Assembly: GCF_015330165.1 (NCBI RefSeq)
Contig: NZ_JADDXT010000002.1
Coordinates: 2,507,646 to 2,571,645 of the forward strand
Origin: Zobellia roscoffensis
GTDB taxonomy: Bacteria; Bacteroidota; Bacteroidia; Flavobacteriales; Flavobacteriaceae
DNA: 64,000 nucleotides
Direction of reading: 5' to 3'
Position numbers and translations under genes: made by a program. Of the stretch, positions 25,892 to 34,517 are shown piece after piece. The notes under the pieces are model-generated. The model made no database searches, was not told where the DNA came from, and saw only the letters and a program-made list of their open reading frames with translations. Position 1 is the stretch's first letter. Each line of letters starts with the position of its first letter.

Positions 25892-27859
25892 ATGAACAAC
25901 AACACGGAATTTGATGGAATATCTTTCGATCTTCCAAAGAATCAAAGCAATGTAATTAAAGTAATTGGCGTAGGAGGCGGTGGTAGTAATGCAATCAACC
26001 ACATGTTTCAGTCCGGAATCAACGGAGTGGATTTTGTAATATGTAATACAGATTCACAAGCATTGAACAATAGTTCTGTGCCTACAAAAATACAATTAGG
26101 GGTTTCATTAACAGAAGGTTTGGGTGCTGGTGCCAACCCTGAGGTAGGTGAACAGGCCGCTTTGGAAAGTATGGAGGAGATCAAACAGATGTTGGCCACT
26201 ACTACCAAAATGATATTTATTACCGCTGGTATGGGTGGTGGTACCGGTACTGGTGCTGCTCCTGTTATCGCAAAACAAGCAAAAGAATTGGACGTGCTTA
26301 CCGTGGGCATCGTTACCATGCCTTTTGAGTTTGAAGGTAAAATGCGTTGCGAACAAGCACGTATAGGAATTGAAAAATTACGTGCTAATGTAGATTCATT
26401 AATTGTTATAAATAACAACAAGCTTCGTGAAGTATATGGAAACTTAGGTTTTAAAGCCGGTTTCTCTAAAGCGGATGAAGTATTATCTACGGCGGCTAGA
26501 GGTATTGCAGAAGTAATTACACACCATTACACTCAGAATATTGACCTTAGAGATGCTAAAACAGTACTTTCTAATAGTGGTACGGCCATAATGGGTTCTG
26601 CGCAGGCAACAGGTTCGGCAAGAGCACATGAAGCTATTACAAAGGCATTGGATTCACCGTTATTGAACGATAACAAGATTAGTGGTGCTAAAAACGTGTT
26701 ATTGCTTATCGTTTCCGGTTCTCAAGAAATTACTATTGATGAGATAGGTGAAATCAATGATTACATTCAAGTGGAAGCTGGTCATGGTGCCAACATCATT
26801 ATGGGTGTAGGTGAAGATGAGGATTTAGGAGAAGCTATTGCCGTAACAATTATTGCTACGGGTTTTGATGTTGACCAACAAGATGAGATCGTAAATACCG
26901 AAACAAAAAAAATCATTCATACGTTGGAGGATGAGCAACGCGCTCAGCATGATTTAATGGCAAGAAAGAATGTAGTTCATCAATTGCCAATTGAAAAAGT
27001 AAAGGAAGAACCACCGGTAATTAAGCATACCCTTGAGGAAGATGTGCAAGAGGAGCCGGGTATGGATTTAATCGAAACCACCAGCTATATTAAAAACTTT
27101 AATGTTTTTTACGAAGAAGTTTTAGAAGAAGTAGCAGAGGTGAGCCCCTCAGAAGATGATTTTGTAATCGTAAATGCACAAGATTCTATTAATGATATAG
27201 AGGTTGTTGATCCTATGACCGTGTCTTATGATGCGTTAAAAGAGGAGCAAATTACGATGAGCTTTGATATGCCATTTGCTAAGAAAGAAGAAGTTGAAGA
27301 AGAGCAAGACAACGTAATCACATTTAGTCTTGATGAGGATGTTAAGGATATTGATGTTACGAGTCCGGTAGAGGTTATTCCCGTTATGGAATATAATGAA
27401 GAAGGAGAGAAACGTTATAGTCTAGATGATTATATGGAAGTTGAAGATGAGCTTACGAATGCTAAGCCAGCTCCAAAACCAACTCCAGCTCCAAAGCCAC
27501 AGCCGAAACCACAACCAGTTGTTAGAGAGGAACCTACAATGGAGGTGAAGCGTGTTGAAGTAGCGCAAAGTGAAGCGCCTGTAGAGGTAGACCCTATGAA
27601 CAGTCCGATAGACGAATTGTTAAGGGAGAGAGCAGACGAAAGAAGAAGGAAACTAAAAGATTTCAACTATAAATTTCAGAACAGCGTAAGCAGTATTGAT
27701 GAAATTGAAAAAGAACCAGCTTACAAGCGCCAAGGTATTGATTTAAGTGATGCTAGAAGAGAAGAAAGCAAGGTTTCAAGAACCACGTTAGGAGAGGATA
27801 GTAACGATGAAATTAGATTGCGTTCTAACAATTCTTTTCTACACGATAATGTAGATTAA
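25892..27859 (+). CDS. ftsZ: Cell division GTPase FtsZ with long C-terminal tail
   Basis: The tubulin-like Z-ring protein. The GTPase domain (about 1-320) has GVGGGGSNAINHM, the tubulin signature GGGTGTGAAPVIA and NNNKLREVYGN. The protein is 655 residues, far longer than E. coli FtsZ (383), because of a roughly 300-residue linker rich in Glu, Asp and Val with a Pro/Lys run (KPAPKPTPAPKPQPKPQP near residue 528). It ends with a conserved-type peptide (DEIRLRSNNSFL) followed by HDNVD. Long linkers are common in Bacteroidota. It is the last gene of the cluster, followed by a terminator. Confidence 0.97.
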   Translation: MNNNTEFDGISFDLPKNQSNVIKVIGVGGGGSNAINHMFQSGINGVDFVICNTDSQALNNSSVPTKIQLGVSLTEGLGAGANPEVGEQAALESMEEIKQMLATTTKMIFITAGMGGGTGTGAAPVIAKQAKELDVLTVGIVTMPFEFEGKMRCEQARIGIEKLRANVDSLIVINNNKLREVYGNLGFKAGFSKADEVLSTAARGIAEVITHHYTQNIDLRDAKTVLSNSGTAIMGSAQATGSARAHEAITKALDSPLLNDNKISGAKNVLLLIVSGSQEITIDEIGEINDYIQVEAGHGANIIMGVGEDEDLGEAIAVTIIATGFDVDQQDEIVNTETKKIIHTLEDEQRAQHDLMARKNVVHQLPIEKVKEEPPVIKHTLEEDVQEEPGMDLIETTSYIKNFNVFYEEVLEEVAEVSPSEDDFVIVNAQDSINDIEVVDPMTVSYDALKEEQITMSFDMPFAKKEEVEEEQDNVITFSLDEDVKDIDVTSPVEVIPVMEYNEEGEKRYSLDDYMEVEDELTNAKPAPKPTPAPKPQPKPQPVVREEPTMEVKRVEVAQSEAPVEVDPMNSPIDELLRERADERRRKLKDFNYKFQNSVSSIDEIEKEPAYKRQGIDLSDARREESKVSRTTLGEDSNDEIRLRSNNSFLHDNVD

Positions 27860-27892
27860 AGATTTTAAAGTAAACTTAACTAACTCAAGCTT

Positions 27893-27932
27893 AAACCCGA
27901 AAAAATTAATTTTTTTTCGGGTTTATTTTTTA
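27893..27932 (+). terminator. Terminator of the dcw operon
   Basis: A perfect 13-bp stem, AAACCCGAAAAAA at 27893-27905 with TTTTTTCGGGTTT at 27912-27924, followed by a T-rich tail. It is 33 bp after the ftsZ stop. Confidence 0.9.
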
Positions 27933-27938
27933 TCTTCG
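27931..27938 (+). promoter_or_regulatory. Candidate -7 box for the yqeY-like gene
   Basis: TATCTTCG, a close variant of TAnnTTTG, lies directly after the ftsZ terminator and 20 bp before the next start codon. No clear -33 TTG. Confidence 0.35.
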
Positions 27939-27958
27939 CAGTCCTAAATAAAAAAGGC

Positions 27959-28405
27959 ATGGGCTTACAACAAAAGGTAATGGAGCAGATGAAAGCGGCA
28001 ATGAAAGCAAAGGATACGGTTGCTTTGGAATCGCTTCGCGCCATTAAATCTGCCCTGCTTATGGCACAGACTAGTGGAACGGATGAAGAATTGACCGAAG
28101 ATGATGAGATTCAACTGGTTCAGAAGCTTGTAAAGCAACGTAAAGACAGTGCTACCATATTTAAAGATCAAGGTAGAGAAGATCTTGCGGAGCCAGAATT
28201 GGCTCAGATAGCAGTTCTTGAACAGTTTTTACCGGAACAGCTTACAGAAGAAGAAATAGAAAAAGTAGTCGTACAGACTATAGATGCTACTGGAGCATCG
28301 GGAGTGAAAGATATGGGCAAGGTTATGGGTATGGTATCCAAAGAATTGGCCGGACAAGCAGATGGGAAAACCATTTCTGCCATAGTAAAGAAAAAGTTAG
28401 CATAA
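27959..28405 (+). CDS. GatB/YqeY domain protein
   Basis: A 148-residue soluble helical protein. The pattern ALESLRAIKSALLMAQ, VQKLVKQRKDSATIF and the C-terminal ASGVKDMGKVMGMVSKELAGQADG is the YqeY family, related to the C-terminal tRNA-binding domain of GatB. Its role is not settled; a tRNA-linked function is inferred from the domain and a tRNA-Arg gene follows 4 nt downstream. It could be co-transcribed with that tRNA. Confidence 0.9.
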   Translation: MGLQQKVMEQMKAAMKAKDTVALESLRAIKSALLMAQTSGTDEELTEDDEIQLVQKLVKQRKDSATIFKDQGREDLAEPELAQIAVLEQFLPEQLTEEEIEKVVVQTIDATGASGVKDMGKVMGMVSKELAGQADGKTISAIVKKKLA

Positions 28406-28409
28406 AATT

Positions 28410-28483
28410 GGCCTCGTGGCGCAACTGAATAGCGCATCAGATTTCGGCTCTGAGGGTTGCAGGTTTGAATCCTGCCGGGGTCA
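28410..28483 (+). tRNA. tRNA-Arg (anticodon TCG)
   Basis: Complete cloverleaf of 74 nt: acceptor GGCCTCG/CGGGGTC with discriminator A, D stem GCGC/GCGC, anticodon stem TCAGA/TCTGA around loop TTTCGGC (anticodon TCG, reading CGA), and T stem GCAGG/CCTGC with loop TTTGAAT. CCA is not encoded. Confidence 0.95.
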
Positions 28484-28494
28484 CAATTTTATCC

Positions 28495-28538
28495 AAAGCT
28501 CTTTAAACATTAGGTTTAAGGGGCTTTTTTTTAAAAGG
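28495..28538 (+). terminator. Terminator after tRNA-Arg
   Basis: A long stem, AAAGCTCTTTAAAC with GTTTAAGGGGCTTT (two G-U pairs), followed by eight T residues. Confidence 0.85.
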
Positions 28539-28595
28539 AGTGTGCCGGTTTAGAATAGGGGAAGTTGGCACTTAAATAAAATACGTGAATGTACT

Positions 28596-29558
28596 TTATC
28601 TAGTAACATTGCGTTTCTGAGCCGCCACAATTTCACCAACAGCTTGACGGTATTTCATTGGGTTCCCTGCTTTCTTAATGGCTTTGTATACTTTCTGGGG
28701 GTTATGTGTAGACTGGGAGAAAAACTCCCAAAACCCAAGCATCTTCATTTTTATTGGTGTGGGGCCAGAGAGTACGGCATCATACTGCTGATATATCGTA
28801 TCGTGAAACTCCCTAAAAATATCCCATCGTTTCACAGGGTATTCTGTGGTATCGGCTTTTATCATACTCGGTAAAAATGGGTCGGCTATAAGACCACGGC
28901 CAATCATAAAGTGCTCAATGGAAGGAAAACGTTCGCGCATAGCTTTAAACTGCGCTACTGTAGTTATATCGCCGTTATAGTATAAGGTATGTTTGGCCAC
29001 ATCTATACACTTCTGAAAAGCCTCTAGATCAACACCACCTTTGTATAATTGCTTTCCCAAACGTGCATGAATGGCAATATTTTTAAGCGGGTACTTGTCA
29101 AGTATGGCAAAAGCATCTAATATTTCCGAGCTATTCTCATACCCCAAACGCATTTTCATAGAAATGGTAACATTGGTTTCGCTATGGGCGCGGTCTAAAA
29201 TGTGGTCTATTTTTTCGGTGTTGCATATAAGCCCAGAACCCATTCCGCTATTGGTGACCATAGGGTAGGGGCAGCCTAAGTTCCAGTTCAGTTCTTTATA
29301 CCCTAAAGACTGAATGTACTTAATGACAAATAAAAAATGCTCAACGTCCGCTGTCATTACCTGTGGTATAAGCTCTAAGTTGGTATTCACCTCAGGATTC
29401 AGATCACGTTGGTAGGAGCCCTTTATGATCATCTTTCTATTAAACCGGATGTATGGTGCATAATAGGTGTCTATCCCTCCAAAGAATTTTTGTTGGGCAT
29501 TACGAAAAGTGGCATCTGTAAAGCCTTGTAAAGGAGAGGATAATAGGGTATAGGACAT
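28596..29558 (-). CDS. tRNA-dihydrouridine synthase
   Basis: An FMN enzyme that reduces uridine in tRNA D-loops. The 320 residues form a TIM barrel starting LLSSPLQGFTDATFR, with NLGCPYPMVTNSGMGSGL (catalytic Cys), ISMKMRLGYE (Lys and Arg contacting FMN), AIHARLGKQLYKGG and YYNGDITT. Length and motifs resemble DusC-type enzymes, but the position specificity cannot be assigned. It is a single gene on the minus strand converging on the tRNA. Confidence 0.92.
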   Translation of the reverse strand: MSYTLLSSPLQGFTDATFRNAQQKFFGGIDTYYAPYIRFNRKMIIKGSYQRDLNPEVNTNLELIPQVMTADVEHFLFVIKYIQSLGYKELNWNLGCPYPMVTNSGMGSGLICNTEKIDHILDRAHSETNVTISMKMRLGYENSSEILDAFAILDKYPLKNIAIHARLGKQLYKGGVDLEAFQKCIDVAKHTLYYNGDITTVAQFKAMRERFPSIEHFMIGRGLIADPFLPSMIKADTTEYPVKRWDIFREFHDTIYQQYDAVLSGPTPIKMKMLGFWEFFSQSTHNPQKVYKAIKKAGNPMKYRQAVGEIVAAQKRNVTR

Positions 29559-29675
29559 GAAAAGGTTTTAAAGCGATAAAGATAATGCAATATCACCTTA
29601 GTCTAGTCGTCTAAATGGCTCCCGATGATGACTTAATATCAATTTTAAAAAGCATTGCTTAGCTAAGGCTGGCCA

Positions 29676-30299
29676 CTACTTCCTAGTAATTAAAACTACT
29701 TTACCTTGGTATTTATTTTGAAACTGATAGCTGTCTTTGCTGATCTCTTTTAAAAAATCCTGGGATTCCGCCATGTCTGCATTATCCACATAAATTAAGG
29801 TTTTGCTGTGGAAGTTTGGTTCTAGCATCTGGAACAATGGGAGGTACAAATTTTTCCAGCCATCTAAAAATAGTAAATCTATCTTTTGGTTGTAGTTTTC
29901 TAAGGTTTCTAGGGCATTGCCCACTCTAACTTCTATTAGGTTATCTACACCTGCATTTTTGAAATTTTCAATTGCTCTTTGTGCTTTCGATTCAATCAGT
30001 TCAGTGGTAATTATTTTACCCTCATTTTCTATGACACCATGTGCCAAAAACAATGTAGATATACCGAAAGAAGTTCCAAACTCTATTACGTTCTTTATCC
30101 TATTCTCTTTTATGATTTCAATTAACTCTTCTCCTTGTCGTTTAGTTATTGAGAGGTAGACATCTTTAAAATCTACGGGCTGCATAGGTCTGAAAACGTT
30201 CTTCGCAAAACTTTTCATTAATCTCCTCTGGTCGTTCTTGGCGTCTGTATAAAGTTCATCTAAAGTGATTTTTATTTGTTTCTGTTGTGCTGTAATCAT
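29676..30299 (-). CDS. SAM-dependent O-methyltransferase-like protein
   Basis: A 207-residue class I methyltransferase. The SAM loop VIEFGTSFGISTLFLA is near residue 70, followed by IITTELIESKAQRAIENF and LLFLDGWKNLY, which is the pattern of the catechol/caffeoyl-CoA-like O-methyltransferase group. The substrate is unknown. No signal peptide. It lies after a strong terminator, so it is transcribed separately from the gene upstream. Confidence 0.82.
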   Translation of the reverse strand: MITAQQKQIKITLDELYTDAKNDQRRLMKSFAKNVFRPMQPVDFKDVYLSITKRQGEELIEIIKENRIKNVIEFGTSFGISTLFLAHGVIENEGKIITTELIESKAQRAIENFKNAGVDNLIEVRVGNALETLENYNQKIDLLFLDGWKNLYLPLFQMLEPNFHSKTLIYVDNADMAESQDFLKEISKDSYQFQNKYQGKVVLITRK

Positions 30300-30315
30300 G
30301 TTACGTAGGTATTAA

Positions 30316-30350
30316 AAAAAGGAACAGCAATAGTATTGCTATTCCTTTTT
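30316..30350. terminator. Bidirectional-type terminator
   Basis: A 17-bp stem with one mismatch (30316-30332 with 30334-30350), A-rich on the left and T-rich on the right, core AGCAATA/TATTGCT. It lies between the methyltransferase start and the stop of the four-domain secreted protein, which it should terminate on the minus strand. Confidence 0.85.
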
Positions 30351-30373
30351 GGGTTAATCAATAGTATCTTTTA

Positions 30374-31828
30374 TTAAAATTTACCATTATCATTTTTCCA
30401 TTCAGCTGCTGGTGGAATGGGGGCGATAACATCCCAATGTTCCACTATAAGTCCGTTTTCTAGTCTGAATAAATCATAATATGCTGTAGGATCTCCTTTG
30501 CCAAATTTACCTTCGCTAACGCTTAGCACAAAGTTTCCTTGGCCCAATACCATATGTAAAGTATCGTACTCCATAACCCATCCATTTTCAGCAAATGATT
30601 TCATTGCAGCTCCAAAACCATCCAAACCATCTGCTACAGCGGGATTATGCTGAATATATTCTTTAGGGTTAATATAGGTAGCTACTTGATCCATCTGATG
30701 ATCGAGTAATACGTTCTGAATGAACCCTCTTACCACAGCTTTGTTGGCTTCCGTTTTATCTAAATCCGTGAGTGCAGTAGCTCCATCAAATTGAGTTCTA
30801 CCGCTTGGATTGAGTTTTTGTACTGGTAATAAATTATCCCAATGTTCTACAATTAGGTCATCTTCAAAACGAAAAATATCGAACCCTGCTTTTGGGCCGA
30901 AAAAGTCATACTTGGTCTGTGTAAAAACGTAATTACCATCTTGAAAAGCACGTTTAATATCCGCTTTAAAACCACCTTTAGGTGCATTTTGCATTAGAGC
31001 TCCAAATCCTTGCAAACCATCTGCAACCCCTAAGTTATGCTGAATGTATTTATTTGGGTTTATATAGGATATAGGTGTTTGGTCTCCCGTATTAAAGCTG
31101 TTTAGCAAGGCAACTACTTTATCTTTCTTGGTTAATTCTACGTTTTTTAAAGATTGTAGTGACTGGTATCGGATCATATCTATACTGGATTGATCCATCA
31201 TTCCCATAAAACTTTTGGCAATAGGGGCATTCATGAAATCAGCTAGTACGGCATCAGAGTTTTTCTTTGTGTCCCAATATACTACCACTACTTGCTCTCC
31301 GACCTCGTTAGAGCCCGTAATACGTTGTAAAAAACCTTTTTGCTTATTGGTAAACCCTGTTTCTACTTTTTTGTTTATTTTGTTGAAAGCGGTTATGTCG
31401 GTTTCTTTTTTTGTGTTAAAAGTCATAACTTCTGTAAACGTGCTGTTATGGGCCGTAAACTCATCCGAAATTGTAAAACGAGACATTTTCATTGTAGAAC
31501 CTTCTATCATTCCTGCATATGTGGCAACAGAGGGGTCTTTCATAAATTTATCCATAGAAGCTTTGGCGTCTGCAAGCGATTTCCAGTATACGATTACTAC
31601 ATATTTACCATTCTCGTCAACACCACTTTGGCGTCTAATAAATCCCGGTTGTTTACTGGTGAAATTGTTTTGAACTTCAGCATCTAACTTGTTGAATTCT
31701 TGTTCGCTTGCCGTAGTTTTTAGGTTAAAACTGGTGACCTCTAACACGGTGTCCATTCTTTTTTGTTCACTTTTGAAACTAGAAAAGAGCAAACCTATAA
31801 ATGCGAGTACTACTAACTTAATTTTCAT
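30374..31828 (-). CDS. Secreted protein with two ABM-like and two SnoaL-like domains
   Basis: A 484-residue exported protein (signal peptide about 1-19). Residues about 27-120 and 130-225 are two copies of an antibiotic-biosynthesis-monooxygenase-type dimeric barrel: GFIRRQSGVDENGKYVVIVYW aligns with GFLQRITGSNEVGEQVVVVYW across shared flanks. Residues about 240-360 and 365-480 are two SnoaL-like/NTF2-like domains: YINPNKYIQHNLGVADGL aligns with YINPKEYIQHNPAVADGL, and both end in IVEHWD. So it arose by two tandem duplications and a fusion. Catalysis is unproven; SnoaL-like folds include cyclases and hydrolases. It lies upstream of nothing on its strand except through a terminator. Confidence 0.85.
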   Translation of the reverse strand: MKIKLVVLAFIGLLFSSFKSEQKRMDTVLEVTSFNLKTTASEQEFNKLDAEVQNNFTSKQPGFIRRQSGVDENGKYVVIVYWKSLADAKASMDKFMKDPSVATYAGMIEGSTMKMSRFTISDEFTAHNSTFTEVMTFNTKKETDITAFNKINKKVETGFTNKQKGFLQRITGSNEVGEQVVVVYWDTKKNSDAVLADFMNAPIAKSFMGMMDQSSIDMIRYQSLQSLKNVELTKKDKVVALLNSFNTGDQTPISYINPNKYIQHNLGVADGLQGFGALMQNAPKGGFKADIKRAFQDGNYVFTQTKYDFFGPKAGFDIFRFEDDLIVEHWDNLLPVQKLNPSGRTQFDGATALTDLDKTEANKAVVRGFIQNVLLDHQMDQVATYINPKEYIQHNPAVADGLDGFGAAMKSFAENGWVMEYDTLHMVLGQGNFVLSVSEGKFGKGDPTAYYDLFRLENGLIVEHWDVIAPIPPAAEWKNDNGKF

Positions 31829-31880
31829 AATTATTGTGTTTAGTTATTCATTATTAAAATGGGGGAACTTTAATAAAAAA

Positions 31881-32858
31881 TTAAAACCAATCTGCGCCTG
31901 GGTCTCCAGGAAAGAATGCATCTGGAAGAGATAGAAGAAGACCTCCTTCTTTATAGGTAGGGTAAAGGACCTGAAGCTCATCAATAACCTGCTGATGTGT
32001 GGTAGCAGTTTCTCCTCCGGTTATTGTTTGGGTGCCTTTAATGATGGCTTGGGCATTCTCTAAGTACTCTATATTCTCATCAATTGCAGAAGCTATATCC
32101 GAGCGCGAACCGTTATGGCCAACAAATACATGATTGTAGTCTGAAAAGTTGGTTTTCAACACATTTAATCCTGCGATCCAGTTGTCTACTTCGTCTTCAC
32201 CTTCGTTAGGAGTATACTCTCTTAGGTAAATATGGGCTAGGTTATATATGAGGTCTCCTGAAAATAGAACCTTGTGTTCTTCATTGTAGATGTATCCATT
32301 TTCTCCGGTTTCGGCATTGGAAACTTTGTCAAAGGAGAAGTCTAAATCACCAATAGTTTGGCTACCGCTAACACCGGTTACGGCGTTTGGATATAAGGCA
32401 GTAAAGTCATCCGTATTATTTAACTGATCGGCAACAGTGCTTTCGGCGAAAAAGTCTAAGTCCGTAAAGTTACCTGCTCCGCCATAGTGATCACCATGAT
32501 TATGGGTAATGATTACCGCACCGGGTTTGTTAATTACGTCCACATACGCTTGCAGTTCCACTGCAAAATCGGGAGCGGGACCTAAATCTACAATAACAAT
32601 ATTGTTTTCTGTTTCTACTACGGTTACGGTATACGGGGCATCTGTAAAATTAATAATATGGTACCGCACTGTGTTTTCTGTAATTACGTCTACTGTTCCA
32701 GTCGTAACTAAGGAACTAGAAGGTGCAGCAGCGAATTCTATAGTATCTGGCTCAGCGCTGGCATCATCATCATCATCATCATCATCATCATTACACGAAA
32801 TAAATAGCGCCGTAAATAACGCAAGAATCCAAAAGTTTAATTTTAAGTGTTTCATCAT
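31881..32858 (-). CDS. MBL-fold metallo-hydrolase lipoprotein with poly-Asp linker
   Basis: A 325-residue exported MBL-fold protein. The lipobox LFISC is followed at once by Asn and nine Asp encoded by a GAT repeat. The metal site reads THNHGDHYGGAG (HxHxDH), then FSGDLIYN and FVGHNGSR as later ligands. This is the generic MBL fold, not a B1 beta-lactamase: it lacks the Cys221 block and has HxHxDH. The substrate is unknown. It is co-directional with the four-domain ABM/SnoaL gene 52 bp downstream, so the two may act together in the periplasm. Confidence 0.85.
   Translation of the reverse strand: MMKHLKLNFWILALFTALFISCNDDDDDDDDDASAEPDTIEFAAAPSSSLVTTGTVDVITENTVRYHIINFTDAPYTVTVVETENNIVIVDLGPAPDFAVELQAYVDVINKPGAVIITHNHGDHYGGAGNFTDLDFFAESTVADQLNNTDDFTALYPNAVTGVSGSQTIGDLDFSFDKVSNAETGENGYIYNEEHKVLFSGDLIYNLAHIYLREYTPNEGEDEVDNWIAGLNVLKTNFSDYNHVFVGHNGSRSDIASAIDENIEYLENAQAIIKGTQTITGGETATTHQQVIDELQVLYPTYKEGGLLLSLPDAFFPGDPGADWF
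32762..32791. repeat. Trinucleotide repeat (CAT)10
   Basis: Ten CAT units on the plus strand encode the nine-Asp linker just after the lipobox Cys of the MBL-fold lipoprotein. Slippage by whole units would change linker length without a frameshift. Confidence 0.9.
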
Positions 32859-33129
32859 TTTAGTTTTAAATTATTTATTGCTGCAAAGGTCACGTATGTC
32901 CGAAGCTATAATTTGATCAAAATGATGGTAAAAATGGTAAATGTGGAACCAGTAGGTGATTTTACTGTCTAAAATCTGAGAAGATTGATTTTTTATTTCG
33001 CTTTAAAAATAACCGGTCTTTCCCCATTGTTATTTTAAATAGAAGCCAGAAAAGTACGGTTCAGTAAGTATTGTACTTTAAAAAAAAAGGATTAGTAATG
33101 TGTTGTTTCGCAGTTGCTTGTGTATTTTA

Positions 33130-33429
33130 CTAGCTTCTGTTCATTTTGTGTTTCAGTTTTGAAATTAAAATAACGGTAAGGCTTCCGCCTAAAAACGAAA
33201 CAACAAGATTTATAATAAACAGGGTAAGATGGAATTCCCCAAATTCCATGATAGATTGTGGGTTAAAGCCTAACCGGCCAAAAGATTTTATGAACAGAAT
33301 GCTGCCAAATACCCCAGCAATGGTATTTCCTATAATGCCAAAGGAATATTTTTTAAAAATCCTTGCCGTACTATATGCCCCAGTTATACCGATCAATATG
33401 CTTAGGAGAGAAATTAAGGTATCTGTCAT
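33130..33429 (-). CDS. Small membrane protein downstream of cydB
   Basis: A 99-residue protein with three hydrophobic segments and a basic C-terminus (KLKHKMNRS). The Gly-rich GNTIAGVFGSILF and VSFLGGSLTVILI segments recall the GlsB/YeaQ stress-membrane family, but this is a weak resemblance. It starts 11 nt after cydB on the same strand, so it is probably part of the cyd transcript. It is too long for CydX (about 37 residues) and has no CydX pattern. Confidence 0.7.
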   Translation of the reverse strand: MTDTLISLLSILIGITGAYSTARIFKKYSFGIIGNTIAGVFGSILFIKSFGRLGFNPQSIMEFGEFHLTLFIINLVVSFLGGSLTVILISKLKHKMNRS

Positions 33430-33440
33430 ATGAATGGATG

Positions 33441-34514
33441 TTAATGGCCGTAATCCATATGATCAATTTTTCCGGCCATCAATCTTTTTTGAACAATGGC
33501 ATAAATTATAAGAAGTATAAAGCCAATAAGAGCCCAGTTCATGGCTACGGACAGGCCATATTCTGATGCGGATGTATTGTATATAGTTAAGGGTTCATGG
33601 ATAGTGTTCACCGAAGGAAGAATTACCGGAAAAAGAGAAGCTAATGATGATGTAATACCGCCAACTATTAAAAGGGTGGATAATGTAAAAGCGTGAATGT
33701 CTTTTTTTAATTTCTTAATAAAGAAAAGTCCGATTAATCCTGCCAAATAAATACATGGGAATATTAGCAAATAGGGCTTGTGGCCAAAGTTGTTGAATGA
33801 GTTGGGGTTGACCATATTCCATACCGCTAAGGAAATTATGGTAAGTACGGCAAGGCTAATATTCAACTTAAAAATAATGTTCTTTAAATAGGAATTTATA
33901 GAGGAGTTTGTTTTTAGGATAATCCAATTAGCGCCATGAATGGCTAAGGTGACTACCGCAATTAAACCTATGATAATGGTAAACCAATCTATGATTCCCG
34001 GTGTTTTGCTCAACGGGCTGAAACTACTGTCCCATAAGGGCAAGAAGAAATAATGGCCCTCATAGGCAGATTCTCCATTTTCCACACCACCTAAATTTAC
34101 GCCTCTAACAATGTTGCCTAGAGCAATCCCAAAAAATAGGGCGAGCAATAAGCTGGAAAGACCAAAAGATTTGTCCCAGATATCCTTCCACATTTGAAAT
34201 TTAAACTGACCTCTTAATTCTAGCCCGATAGCTCTAAAAATAATTAGCCACAGCACAATAATCAATGGTAAGTAAAAACCGCTAAAGACCGATGCGTAGA
34301 ATGTGGGGAAAGCCATAAATAACATTCCTCCGGCCGCAACCAGCCATACTTCATTGGAATCCCAAAATAAACCTGCGGATTTGGTGATAACCTCTTTGTC
34401 TTTTTCAGTTTTTGCAAAAAATAGATGAATGATTCCTGCACCAAAATCATATCCGTCCAGGATAAAAAATATTACCAGTACGATGCTAATTGCTATGAAC
34501 CAAAATGTTTCCAT
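33441..34514 (-). CDS. cydB: Cytochrome bd oxidase subunit II
   Basis: Partner subunit of the quinol-oxidising, high-affinity terminal oxidase. The 357 residues give about nine membrane helices. It begins METFWFIAISIVLVIFFILDGYDFGAGI, where the FxLDGYDxGxG block is the family signature, followed by WDSNEVWLVAAGG and FRAIGLELRGQ. It follows cydA by 3 nt. Confidence 0.95.
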   Translation of the reverse strand: METFWFIAISIVLVIFFILDGYDFGAGIIHLFFAKTEKDKEVITKSAGLFWDSNEVWLVAAGGMLFMAFPTFYASVFSGFYLPLIIVLWLIIFRAIGLELRGQFKFQMWKDIWDKSFGLSSLLLALFFGIALGNIVRGVNLGGVENGESAYEGHYFFLPLWDSSFSPLSKTPGIIDWFTIIIGLIAVVTLAIHGANWIILKTNSSINSYLKNIIFKLNISLAVLTIISLAVWNMVNPNSFNNFGHKPYLLIFPCIYLAGLIGLFFIKKLKKDIHAFTLSTLLIVGGITSSLASLFPVILPSVNTIHEPLTIYNTSASEYGLSVAMNWALIGFILLIIYAIVQKRLMAGKIDHMDYGH

Positions 34515-34517
34515 AAT

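Noticed and set aside
31215..31673. A 152-codon open frame opposite the ABM/SnoaL gene
   Set aside because: The opposite strand encodes four well-supported domains over the same bases; this frame has only a low-complexity hydrophobic content.
31881..32858. Second beta-lactamase
   Set aside because: It has HxHxDH and lacks the Cys221 block of B1 enzymes; generic MBL-fold chemistry is more likely.
33000..33100. AAAGTAC ... GTACTTT inverted repeat as a terminator or regulatory site
   Set aside because: The loop is long (about 15 nt), the right arm is followed by A residues, and no transcript clearly ends there.
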